DNA of 13,166 bases from Frankiaceae bacterium (GCA_947479995.1 CANKBT010000054.1:1-13166), one strand, 5' to 3'. Counted from the stretch's first letter, positions 1-6,133 are shown. Program-made: numbers and translations. Notes: a model not told the origin generated them from the sequence alone.

Positions 1-108
1 CGCCTGCCCGCGGCGGAGCTCCCCCACTACGCCCTGGCCCTCGCCCGCGTCACGTCGCACACGGCGTCGTTCACCCGCCTGTCCGGCCCGCTGAGCCCGC
101 CCGACTGA
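1..108 (+). CDS. C-terminal fragment, probable elongation factor G-like protein
   Basis: Only the last 35 codons are in the window; the frame is open from base 1 and ends at TGA 106-108. The visible tail (LPAAELPHYALALARVTSHT, then ASFTRLSGPLSPPD) resembles the end of EF-G domain V, where a helix with pattern (V/I)P.AE(M/L)..Y..DLR..T is followed by G.A.(F/Y)T. The divergent middle (ALARVTSHT instead of DLRSLTQGR) suggests an EF-G-like paralogue (FusA2 or a ribosomal-protection type GTPase) rather than canonical FusA. This is inference from a short fragment by eye; the GTPase domain lies outside the window. The gene converges on the HIT/thrS block and is separated from it by a long palindrome. 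Confidence 0.45.
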   Translation, partial: RLPAAELPHYALALARVTSHTASFTRLSGPLSPPD

Positions 109-133
109 CCACCGTGCAGGGCCCGGTCCTGGC

Positions 134-193
134 GTGATCAAGCAGCAGTGCTGCGGGCTCGGCGCCGAGACCGCAGCACTGCTGCTTGATCAC
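134..193. terminator. 60-nt palindrome between convergent genes, likely bidirectional terminator or dispersed repeat
   Basis: The arms 134-156 and 171-193 are perfect 23-bp reverse complements, beginning GTGATCAAGCAGCAGTGCTG. The 14-nt centre contains another perfect palindrome, CTCGGCGCCGAG (158-169). Only the G157/A170 pair breaks symmetry across the whole 60 nt. It lies 25 bases past the stop of the plus-strand gene and about 40 bases past the stop of the minus-strand HIT gene, the position expected for a terminator serving both. There is no T-tract on either side, and the arms are longer than an ordinary terminator needs, so a REP-like repeat or other structural element is an alternative. 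Confidence 0.7.
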
Positions 194-233
194 CGAGCGG
201 TGGGGCGCAGCGGGGGCGCGTCGGGCGCTTCGG

Positions 234-755
234 CTAGGACTCGGCCCAGGCCGCGGCGAGCAGGGCGCGGGTGTCGCGCAGCAGCTGCGGGAGCACGCGG
301 GTCGCGCCGACGACCGGCATGAAGTTCGTGTCGCCGCCCCAGCGCGGCACGACGTGCTGGTGCAGGTGCGCCGCGATGCCGGCGCCGGCGACCGCGCCGA
401 GGTTCATGCCGACGTTGAAGCCGCCGGGCGCGCTCGCCCGGCGCAGCGTGCGCACCGCCCGCTGGGTGAGCGCCGCGACCTCGACCGCCTCGTCGTCGGT
501 GAGCTCGTCGTAGCCCGCGACGTGGCGGAACGGCACGACCATGAGGTGCCCCGGGTTGTACGGGAACAGGTTGAGCACCGCGTACGCCGTCGTGCCGCGC
601 GCGACGACCAGGCCGTCCTCGTCCGGCCGGCCGGGGATGTCGCAGAACGGGCAGCCGCCGCCCTCGGGCTTGCCGCCGCCCTCGATGTAGGCCATCCGGT
701 GCGGCGTCCACAGCCGGTCGAAGGCGCCGACCTCACCCGCGCCCGGCGCGGTCAC
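234..755 (-). CDS. HIT-family nucleotide phosphorylase/hydrolase (Ap4A phosphorylase-like)
   Basis: This 173-residue protein starts at GTG 755-753, inside the thrS stop (GTGA overlap), and ends at TAG 236-234. The histidine triad is HLHQHVV at residues 130-136, followed by PRWGGDTNF. A CPFC pair at residues 35-38 may bind zinc, as in many HIT proteins. The blocks RLWTPHRM (14-21), NLFPYNPGHLMVVP (62-75) and LPQLLRDTR (155-163) match the family of Mycobacterium tuberculosis Rv2613c, an Ap4A phosphorylase that also lies directly after thrS. The inferred role is cytosolic breakdown of dinucleotide polyphosphates such as Ap4A, a by-product of aminoacyl-tRNA synthetases. Coupled translation with thrS fits that role. 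The substrate is inferred from homology. Confidence 0.9.
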   Translation of the reverse strand: MTAPGAGEVGAFDRLWTPHRMAYIEGGGKPEGGGCPFCDIPGRPDEDGLVVARGTTAYAVLNLFPYNPGHLMVVPFRHVAGYDELTDDEAVEVAALTQRAVRTLRRASAPGGFNVGMNLGAVAGAGIAAHLHQHVVPRWGGDTNFMPVVGATRVLPQLLRDTRALLAAAWAES

Positions 756-2731
756 GCGCGGGTCGCGATCGCCTCGACGACCCGTGCGACCGCCTCGTCG
801 ACCGGGATGCCGTTGTCCTGCGAGCCGTCGCGCAGCCGGAAGCTCACCGCGCCGGCCGCGACGTCGTCGCCGCCCGCGATGAGCATGAACGGCACCTTCT
901 GCTTCTGCGCGTTGCGGATCTTCTTCTGCATGCGGTCGTCGGAGGCGTCCAGGTCGGCGCGGACGCCCTGCGCGCGCAGGCGGGCGACGACGTCGGCCAG
1001 GTAGGCGTCGTAGTCGCTGTGCACGGGGATGGCGACGACCTGCACGGGCGACAGCCACGCCGGGAAGGCGCCGGCGTAGTGCTCGAGCAGCACGGCGAAG
1101 AAGCGCTCGACGCTGCCGAACAGCGCGCGGTGGATCATCACGGGCCGCTGGCGGCTGCCGTCGGCGGCGGCGTACTCGAGCCCGAAGCGCTGCGGCAGCT
1201 GGAAGTCGACCTGGATGGTGCTCATCTGCCAGGTGCGGCCGATCGCGTCGCGGGCCTGCACGCTGATCTTCGGGCCGTAGAAGGCGGCGCCGCCCGGGTC
1301 GGGCACGAGCTCGAGGCCGGAGCCCTCGGCGGCGGCGCGCAGGGCCGCGGTCGCCTCCTCCCACTCGGACTCCTCGCCCACGAACTTCGGCGAGTCGTCG
1401 CGGGTCGACAGCTCGAGGTAGAAGTCCGACAGGCCGTAGTCGCGCAGCAGCGAGAGCACGAAGTCGAGCAGCGAGGCCAGCTCGTCGGCCATCTGCTCGC
1501 GGGTGCAGTAGATGTGCGCGTCGTCCTGGGTGAAGCCGCGGGCGCGGGTCATGCCGTGCACGACGCCGGACTTCTCGTAGCGGTAGACGGTGCCGAACTC
1601 GAACAGCCGCAGCGGCAGCTCGCGGTAGGACCGCCCGCGCGACCGGAAGACGAGGTTGTGCATCGGGCAGTTCATGGGCTTGAGGTAGTAGTCGGTGCCC
1701 GGGCCCTCGCCCGCCGCGTCGAGCTGCATGGGCGGGTACATGCCGTCCGCGTACCACTGCAGGTGGCCGCTGACCTCGAACAGCGAGCCCTTGCTGGCGT
1801 GCGGGGTGTTGACGAAGGAGTAGCCGGCCGCCAGGTGGCGCTTGCGGCTGTAGTCCTCCATCTCCATGCGCACGGCCCCGCCGCGCGGGTGGAAGACCGC
1901 GAGGCCCGAGCCGATCTCGTCCGGGAAGCTGAACAGGTCGAGCTCGCTGCCCAGGCGCCGGTGGTCGCGCTTCTCGGCCTCCTCCAGCATGGTCAGGTGC
2001 GCCTTGAGGGCGTCCTTGCTCTCCCAGGCCGTGCCGTAGATGCGCTGCAGCTGCGGGTTCTTCTCGCTGCCCCGCCAGTACGCCGACGCGGTGCGCATGA
2101 GCTTGTACGCCGGGATGTCGCGCGTGGTGGGCAGGTGCGGGCCCCGGCACAGGTCCTTCCACACGCGCTCGTCGCCGGCGAGGTTGTCGTAGATCGTCAG
2201 CTCGGCGCCGCCGACCTCGACGCTGCTGCCGTCGTCGTCCGACGAGCCGCCCTTGAGGCCGATGAGCTCGAGCTTGAAGGGCTCGTCGGCCAGCTCCGCG
2301 CGGGCCTCGTCCTCGCCGACGACCCGCCGGCTGAAGCGCTGCCGCTGCCGGGTGATGTCGCTCATGCGCTTCTCGAGGGCCACGAGGTCCTCGGGGGTGA
2401 AGGGCCGCTCGGGCAGGAAGTCGTAGTAGAAGCCGTCGCGCACCGGCGGGCCGATGCCGAGCCGGGTGCCCGGGAACAGGTCCTGCACGGCCTGGGCGAG
2501 CACGTGCGCGGCGGAGTGGCGCAGCACGGCCCGGCCGTCCTCGCTGCCGTACGGCACCTGCTCGACCTCGTCGCCCTCTGCGACGACGTGCGCGAGGTCG
2601 CGCAGCTCGCCGCCGACGCGGGCGACGGCGGTGTCCTTGACGCCCGCGTCGCGCAGCACCTCACCGGCCGTCCGGCCGGCCTGCTCGGCGGTCACCTGCA
2701 CGACCACGGGCGGGGCGGGCTGCTCGGACAC
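752..2731 (-). CDS. thrS: threonine--tRNA ligase
   Basis: This 659-residue class II synthetase charges tRNA-Thr with threonine. The N-terminal TGS domain spans about residues 8-65. The editing domain has HSAAH at 72-76 and CRGPH at 195-199. The catalytic core has motif 2 around TVYRYEKSGVVHGMTRARGF (381-400), motif 3 from HRALFGS (534) and zinc ligands Cys355, His406 and His534. These are spaced nearly as Cys334/His385/His511 of the E. coli enzyme. The anticodon-binding domain follows from about residue 562 (VQVVAIPV). The start GTG 2731-2729 was chosen because GAGGAG (2741-2736) lies 4 bases upstream and the TGS domain begins just after it; the longer open frame upstream runs through the osmC 3' end. 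The stop TGA overlaps the HIT gene start (GTGA). Length is normal for the family. Confidence 0.97.
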   Translation of the reverse strand: MSEQPAPPVVVQVTAEQAGRTAGEVLRDAGVKDTAVARVGGELRDLAHVVAEGDEVEQVPYGSEDGRAVLRHSAAHVLAQAVQDLFPGTRLGIGPPVRDGFYYDFLPERPFTPEDLVALEKRMSDITRQRQRFSRRVVGEDEARAELADEPFKLELIGLKGGSSDDDGSSVEVGGAELTIYDNLAGDERVWKDLCRGPHLPTTRDIPAYKLMRTASAYWRGSEKNPQLQRIYGTAWESKDALKAHLTMLEEAEKRDHRRLGSELDLFSFPDEIGSGLAVFHPRGGAVRMEMEDYSRKRHLAAGYSFVNTPHASKGSLFEVSGHLQWYADGMYPPMQLDAAGEGPGTDYYLKPMNCPMHNLVFRSRGRSYRELPLRLFEFGTVYRYEKSGVVHGMTRARGFTQDDAHIYCTREQMADELASLLDFVLSLLRDYGLSDFYLELSTRDDSPKFVGEESEWEEATAALRAAAEGSGLELVPDPGGAAFYGPKISVQARDAIGRTWQMSTIQVDFQLPQRFGLEYAAADGSRQRPVMIHRALFGSVERFFAVLLEHYAGAFPAWLSPVQVVAIPVHSDYDAYLADVVARLRAQGVRADLDASDDRMQKKIRNAQKQKVPFMLIAGGDDVAAGAVSFRLRDGSQDNGIPVDEAVARVVEAIATRA

Positions 2732-2735
2732 GGGG

Positions 2736-2741
2736 CTCCTC
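2736..2741 (-). promoter_or_regulatory. Shine-Dalgarno of thrS
   Basis: GAGGAG on the minus strand, 4 bases before GTG 2731, fixes the thrS start against the much longer open frame upstream. The osmC gene has the same arrangement (GAGGAG, 4 bases, start). Confidence 0.75.
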
Positions 2742-2743
2742 GG

Positions 2744-2763
2744 GGCAGGCGGACGGGCCTGCC
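2744..2763 (-). repeat. 7-bp inverted repeat in thrS leader
   Basis: GGCAGGC-6-GCCTGCC is perfectly symmetric and lies between a -10-like hexamer (2770-2765) and the thrS Shine-Dalgarno (2741-2736). It could be an operator over the start point or a leader hairpin. No tRNA-binding T-box motif is seen. Confidence 0.4.
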
Positions 2764-2764
2764 G

Positions 2765-2770
2765 AGCGTA
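2765..2770 (-). promoter_or_regulatory. candidate -10 hexamer for thrS
   Basis: The minus-strand sequence TACGCT fits TANNNT. It would place transcription start near 2758, giving a leader of about 27 bases. No good -35 is visible, so support is weak, but thrS probably needs its own promoter because a hairpin separates it from osmC. Confidence 0.25.
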
Positions 2771-2801
2771 GTGGCGGGCGGCCACCCGGTTGCCGCAGCG
2801 G

Positions 2802-2836
2802 CGAGGGGCGGGCCCGCCGTGCGGACCCGCCCCTCG
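2802..2836 (-). terminator. hairpin after osmC
   Basis: The arms CGAGGGGCGGG (2802-2812) and CCCGCCCCTCG (2826-2836) pair over 11 bp. After one C/A mismatch, CCG/CGG adds 3 bp, closing a 5-base loop. It begins 15 bases downstream of the osmC stop on the minus strand. There is no U-tract, as is common for actinobacterial terminators. Confidence 0.65.
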
Positions 2837-2850
2837 GACGTGCGTGCCGG

Positions 2851-3288
2851 CTAGGCCAGCGAGGCGTCGAGCGTGATCTCCACGCCCGTCAGCGCCTTGC
2901 TCACGGGGCAGCCGGCCTTGGCGTCGTCGGCGGCCTGGACGAAGCCCGCCTCGTCGAGGCCCTCGACCTCGCCGACGACCTTGAGCGCGATGCCGGTGAG
3001 GCGGAAGCCGCCGGCCGGGTCCGGGCCGAGCGAGACGTCGGCGGTGACCTCGAGCGACTGCGGGGTGCCGCCGGCCTGGGCGATGAGCGCCGACAGCTGC
3101 ATGGCGAAGCACGAGCTGTGGGCCGCGGCGATGAGCTCCTCGGGGCTGGTCGTGCCCCCGGCGTCGTCGGCCGCGCGCTTGGGGAAGCTCACGTCGTACG
3201 TGCCGACCTTGCTGCTCGTCAGCTCGACCTGGCCGGAGCCGGTCTCCAGCGAGCCGTTCCAGGCGGTGCGTGCGGTGCGGGTGGGCAT
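2851..3288 (-). CDS. osmC: OsmC-family peroxiredoxin
   Basis: This 145-residue protein belongs to the OsmC/Ohr superfamily, thiol peroxidases that reduce organic and inorganic peroxides. The two family cysteines are present: Cys60 in SPEELIAAAHSSCFAM and Cys127 in AKAGCPVSKAL. Glu50/51 lie in the helix before the first cysteine, as in the active site of the family. The N-terminus (ARTAWNGSLETGSGQVEL) and the C-terminal CPVSKAL block favour OsmC over Ohr. The start ATG 3288-3286 is supported by GAGGAG (3298-3293) 4 bases upstream. A hairpin 15 bases after the stop separates it from thrS. Upstream (3351-3340) lies a GGGAAC-type element also found before ssgB, which could respond to an alternative sigma factor; that link is inference. 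Confidence 0.9.
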   Translation of the reverse strand: MPTRTARTAWNGSLETGSGQVELTSSKVGTYDVSFPKRAADDAGGTTSPEELIAAAHSSCFAMQLSALIAQAGGTPQSLEVTADVSLGPDPAGGFRLTGIALKVVGEVEGLDEAGFVQAADDAKAGCPVSKALTGVEITLDASLA

Positions 3289-3339
3289 GGCGCTCCTCGG
3301 GTCAGTGGGGGTGTCACCGGCTACAGGCGGGTGATCGCG

Positions 3340-3351
3340 GCGGTTGTTCCC
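3340..3351 (-). promoter_or_regulatory. ECF-type -35-like element upstream of osmC
   Basis: GGGAACAACCGC on the minus strand lies about 52 bases before the osmC ATG. The same 12-mer occurs upstream of ssgB at 5606-5617. GGAAC is the typical -35 core of several ECF sigma groups. No convincing matching -10 was found at the usual spacing, so the sigma factor is not assigned. Confidence 0.3.
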
Positions 3352-3380
3352 ACTGCCGACGTGCGGACGCACTCGGGGGG

Positions 3381-3454
3381 TGGGCGTAGCAGGACTCGAA
3401 CCTGCGACCTCACGCGTGTGAAGCGTGCGCTCTAACCAGCTGAGCTATACGCCC
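3381..3454 (-). tRNA. tRNA-Val (anticodon CAC)
   Basis: This 74-nt tRNA reads on the minus strand. The acceptor stem GGGCGTA (3454-3448) pairs with TACGCCC (3388-3382), and the discriminator A is at 3381. The anticodon stem CACGC/GCGTG encloses loop TTCACAC, with anticodon CAC at 3420-3418, which reads GUG. The T arm contains GGTTCGAATCC. The 3' CCA is not encoded; the bases after A are CCC. Confidence 0.96.
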
Positions 3455-3467
3455 CGGGCGAGCGCCG

Positions 3468-3473
3468 ACACTA
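3468..3473 (-). promoter_or_regulatory. candidate -10 hexamer for tRNA-Val(CAC)
   Basis: TAGTGT on the minus strand fits TANNNT and would start transcription near 3461, just before the tRNA 5' end at 3454. The -35 region is not recognisable. Confidence 0.3.
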
Positions 3474-3524
3474 CCGCCTGCGCGTACGGACCCGCAGCGC
3501 GCCCGGGTCTGGCACGCTCCGGGT

Positions 3525-4016
3525 GTGACTGGACTGGCGCGTCGCGTGGCCCTCGAGGGACTCGGCTGGATCATGGTCCTGGCGGGGCTGGCCGCCCTCG
3601 TCCTGCCGGGCCCGGGCCTGCTGCTGCTGTTCGGCGGGCTGGCGCTGCTCAGCCAGCAGTACGCCTGGGCCGAGCGCCGGCTCGCCCCGGTCAAGGTGAC
3701 CGCCTTGAAGACGGCCTCGGACTCCGTGGCGACCCGCACGCGCATCGCGCTGTCGACGCTCGGCGCGCTGCTCCTGCTCGCCGCCGGCGTGGTGTGGCTG
3801 CTCGGGCCGGAGCAGCCGCGCTGGTGGTCGCTGGCCGACGCGACCTGGCTGCCGGGCGGCGCGGGCGCGGGCATCAGCATGGTCGTCTCGGGCCTGGTGG
3901 CCCTGCTCCTGCTGGTCTACAGCTACCAGCGCTTCCGCGTGCGCGGCGAGCGGCCGCCCACGCTCGAGGAGGAGCTGGCCGAGCAGGAGCGCGACGAGCG
4001 CGAGCGGGCCGGCTGA
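3525..4016 (+). CDS. PGPGW-family (TIGR02611-like) transmembrane protein
   Basis: This 163-residue membrane protein of unknown function carries the signature VLPGPGLLLLFGGLALL at about residues 25-41. That signature defines the actinobacterial PGPGW family, although here the residue after PGPG is L rather than W. Hydrophobic segments lie at about 12-27, 30-43, 73-92 and 113-131. The C-terminus is strongly charged (EEELAEQERDERER) and probably cytoplasmic. The start GTG 3525 gives the amphipathic lead MTGLARRVALEGLGW; no clear Shine-Dalgarno precedes it. The gene converges on the anti-sigma gene, with only four bases (4017-4020) between the stops. Confidence 0.75.
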   Translation: MTGLARRVALEGLGWIMVLAGLAALVLPGPGLLLLFGGLALLSQQYAWAERRLAPVKVTALKTASDSVATRTRIALSTLGALLLLAAGVVWLLGPEQPRWWSLADATWLPGGAGAGISMVVSGLVALLLLVYSYQRFRVRGERPPTLEEELAEQERDERERAG

Positions 4017-4020
4017 GCCG

Positions 4021-4827
4021 TCAGGCCGGGACGGTCGCCGAGACGACGGCCTGCTGGCTGCTCTGCACGGGCGCGGTGCGCCCCTGCTCGAGCGTGACCG
4101 CGAGGACGTGCAGGTCGGTGCGCAGCTCGGCCGGCAGGGCGACGTCGCGGACGACGGCCACCCGGTCGGCCGTCGAGACGTCGAAGGTGGCGAGCGCGAC
4201 GGCCCTCTCGCCGTTCGGCTGGCCCCAGAGCACGTAGACCGAGTCGTCGGCGTCGTTGGCCTGCACGCCGTCGAGGACGAGGTTGAGCTGGTCGTCGTGG
4301 ACGACGGCGAACGCGGTGACCTCGCCGTCGAGGCCGGTCATCGGCACGGTGCGCCCGGGCTCGGCCTCGAGCGCCGCGACGGCCTCCTGCAGCGCCGTGA
4401 GCTGCCCGGTGTCCTGGCGGTCGTTGCGCAGGTCGGCGTTCTGCACGCCGAGGAGGGCGACGGTCGCGACGGCCACCGAGGCGGCCGCGGCGGCGAGCGC
4501 CTGCGGCCGGCTGACCCGGCGGCGCCGGCGCTCGGCCAGGTCGACCACCGGCGCCGGAGGCGCACCGGCGGGCGACCGCGGCGCGAAGGCGTCGGGCGAC
4601 TCGGCGGACACCGCGGCGCGGATGCCCTCGAGCAGCGACGGCGGCGGGGTGAGCGGCGCGCTGGCGTGCGCGAGGTGGGCGAGCGCCTCGCGGTGCGCGC
4701 GCAGCTCGGCGGTGCACTGCGCGCAGGCGGGCAGGTGGCGGGCGAGGGCGACCTCGTCCTCGGGCTCGAGGGCGTCGAGGGCGTAGCCGGCGACCAGCTC
4801 GCTCCACGCGCCGTGGTCGGCGGTCAC
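4021..4827 (-). CDS. RskA-like anti-sigma factor with zinc-binding N-terminus and one membrane segment
   Basis: This protein of about 268 residues is expected to hold the adjacent ECF sigma factor inactive at the membrane. The N-terminal anti-sigma (ZAS) domain carries H-x3-C-x2-C at His31, Cys35 and Cys38 (HLPACAQC). A Pro-rich linker and a basic stop (ERRRRRVSRP) precede one membrane segment at about 107-127. The extracytoplasmic part contains the RskA-type pattern DDSVYVLWGQPNGERAVALA. The start GTG 4827-4825 overlaps the sigma stop (GTGA), which fixes it and implies coupled synthesis at matched levels. The overall plan matches M. tuberculosis RskA (anti-SigK). Release of the sigma factor by regulated membrane proteolysis is known for that family and inferred here. 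Confidence 0.87.
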   Translation of the reverse strand: MTADHGAWSELVAGYALDALEPEDEVALARHLPACAQCTAELRAHREALAHLAHASAPLTPPPSLLEGIRAAVSAESPDAFAPRSPAGAPPAPVVDLAERRRRRVSRPQALAAAAASVAVATVALLGVQNADLRNDRQDTGQLTALQEAVAALEAEPGRTVPMTGLDGEVTAFAVVHDDQLNLVLDGVQANDADDSVYVLWGQPNGERAVALATFDVSTADRVAVVRDVALPAELRTDLHVLAVTLEQGRTAPVQSSQQAVVSATVPA

Positions 4828-5504
4828 GTCGCGCTCCGCGGGGCGGCCGGGACGTCGCGCTCGGCGGCGGCGCGGGACACGCCGTCCAGGCCCGCGCGCA
4901 TGCGCTGCATGCCGGCGAGCATGCGGGTCTTCACGGTGCCGAGCGGCGTGCTCGTGAGGCCGGCGATCTCGCGCTGCGTGTAGCCGCCGAAGTAGGCCAG
5001 GGCGAGCGCCTCGCGCTGCGGCGCCGGCAGGGTGGCGAGGGCCGCGCGGACGCGCTCGCCGCGGAGCACCGACCAGACCTCGTCGTCGACGGCCGGGCGG
5101 GGGTCGACCTGCTCCTCGAGCGCGTCGGCGGTCGTGCGGCGCTTGCGCACCGTCTCCTCGCGACGGACGGCGTCGACGGCCTTGTGGTGCGTCATCGACA
5201 GCAGCCAGGAGGAGAAGCCGCCCCGGGCGGGGTCGTAGCGGCCGGCGTCGCGCCAGACGGTGAGGAAGACCTCCTGCACGCAGTCCTGCGCGAACTGCTC
5301 GTCGGCCAGGATGCGGCGGGCCAGGGAGTAGCAGGCCTTGCCGTAGCGCGCGTAGAGCGCCTCGAGCGCCAGGCCCTCGCCCTCGCTGACGCGGGCGACG
5401 AGCGCGCGGTCGTCGAGCCCGGCGAGGTCGCCGGCCGCGGAGGTGCTGGGCACGGGACCGGGCGCGGTCTCGCGGCTCCTCGACACGGTCATGGACGGCC
5501 TCAT
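4824..5504 (-). CDS. ECF RNA polymerase sigma factor, SigK-like
   Basis: This 226-residue ECF sigma factor has region 2 at about residues 48-115 (LYARYGKACYSLARRIL, then DCVQEVFLTVWRDAGRYDP, SSWLLSMTHHKAVDAVRRE) and region 4 at about 155-206. Its helix-turn-helix is YTQREIAGLTSTPLGTVKTRM (175-195). Pairing with an RskA-like anti-sigma factor places it near the SigK (ECF19) group. The start is ambiguous. ATG 5504 would be nearly leaderless if the promoter candidate at 5539-5512 is right; ATG 5492, four codons in, has GAGG seven bases upstream. A further in-frame ATG at 5552 lies above the candidate promoter and is less likely. The stop TGA overlaps the anti-sigma GTG. Confidence 0.9.
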   Translation of the reverse strand: MRPSMTVSRSRETAPGPVPSTSAAGDLAGLDDRALVARVSEGEGLALEALYARYGKACYSLARRILADEQFAQDCVQEVFLTVWRDAGRYDPARGGFSSWLLSMTHHKAVDAVRREETVRKRRTTADALEEQVDPRPAVDDEVWSVLRGERVRAALATLPAPQREALALAYFGGYTQREIAGLTSTPLGTVKTRMLAGMQRMRAGLDGVSRAAAERDVPAAPRSAT

Positions 5505-5511
5505 GCTCAGT

Positions 5512-5539
5512 CGTTCGCAGCGGACCCCGCCCCGGATGG
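5512..5539 (-). promoter_or_regulatory. candidate SigK-like autoregulatory promoter of the sigma gene
   Basis: On the minus strand CCATCC (5539-5534) is followed after 15 bases by GCGAAC (5518-5513). As I recall, the mycobacterial SigK consensus is CCATCC for -35 and CCGAAT for -10; the -35 here is exact and the -10 keeps the CGAA core. Transcription would begin near 5506, two bases before ATG 5504. Autoregulation is common for ECF sigma operons. The motif is short and the match was made by eye. Confidence 0.4.
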
Positions 5540-5605
5540 GCGTGTGACGCAACCTACCGCCCGGGCGTCAGACCGCGACCCGGAGCGGTTGCCCCTGCGC
5601 GGGGC

Positions 5606-5617
5606 GGGAACAACCGC
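5606..5617 (+). promoter_or_regulatory. ECF-type -35-like element upstream of ssgB
   Basis: GGGAACAACCGC lies about 43 bases before the ssgB ATG and is identical to the 12-mer upstream of osmC (3351-3340, minus). It looks like an ECF-type -35, but the downstream sequence gives no clear -10. It lies in the 155-base space shared with the divergent sigma gene. Confidence 0.3.
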
Positions 5618-5659
5618 AGCCCCGGGGCTGACGGCCCCCTCGGCCGGAGGACCACCGCC

Positions 5660-6124
5660 ATGGCGCGCCCCACCACCGTGAGCTCCCTGCTCCAGCTCCG
5701 CCTCGTGGTGCCCGGTGCGGTGCCGCTCCCCGTGCGGGCGGGCCTGTCGTACGACGCCGCCGACCCGTACGCCGTCACGGTCGACTTCCACACCGGCGGG
5801 CCGACGGGCAGCCCTGGCGTGGTCTCCGAGGACGACGACGACGTCGTGTCCTGGACGTTCGCGCGCGCCCTGCTCACCGACGGCGTGTCCGGCCCGGCCG
5901 GCGCCGGCGACGTGCAGGTGTGGCCGAGCAGCAGCGCCGGCGAGCGCGTGGTGTGCCTGTCGCTGTCGTCGCCGTCGGGCACCGCGCTGTTCGAGGTGCC
6001 GCTCGGCGACCTCGTCGACTTCCTCGGCCAGACGTACGACGCCGTGCCGACCGGCGCCGAGAGCGAGCACGTCGACGTCGAGGGCGAGCTCGCGCTGCTG
6101 CTGGGCAGCGAGCCCGGGGCCTGA
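5660..6124 (+). CDS. ssgB: SsgA-like protein, SsgB type (sporulation/cell-division regulator)
   Basis: This 154-residue protein of the SALP family is recognised from LRLVVPGAVPLPVRAGLSYD (13-32), DPYAVTVDFHTG (35-46), WTFARALLTDG (65-75), GDVQVWPSS (83-91), VVCLSLSSPSGTALFEVP (97-114) and the C-terminal FLGQTYDAVPTG block. In Streptomyces SsgB binds FtsZ and, with SsgA, positions septa. SsgB is the ancestral member found across morphologically complex actinomycetes, including some that do not form spores. GGAGGA (5646-5651) precedes ATG 5660. Compared with Streptomyces SsgB there is an extra acidic loop of about 12 residues (GSPGVVSEDDDD, about 50-61). It is divergent from the sigma gene and followed by a hairpin and tRNA genes. 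Confidence 0.9.
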   Translation: MARPTTVSSLLQLRLVVPGAVPLPVRAGLSYDAADPYAVTVDFHTGGPTGSPGVVSEDDDDVVSWTFARALLTDGVSGPAGAGDVQVWPSSSAGERVVCLSLSSPSGTALFEVPLGDLVDFLGQTYDAVPTGAESEHVDVEGELALLLGSEPGA

Positions 6125-6133
6125 CCGGTCTGC

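Noticed and set aside
1213..1218. GGATGG (CCATCC on the other strand), also at 12631-12636 and in tRNA-Cys
   Set aside because: These copies lie inside genes without a CGAA element at the right spacing, so they are not counted as SigK-like promoters.
1019..2854. Plus-strand open frame opposite thrS (611 codons)
   Set aside because: It lies antisense to an unmistakable ThrRS, and its composition is typical of a shadow frame.
3340..3351. SigR/SigH-type promoter for osmC (GGAAC with downstream GTT)
   Set aside because: The nearest GT-containing -10 candidate (TGTAG) is about 21 bases away, longer than the usual spacing, so only the -35-like element is reported.
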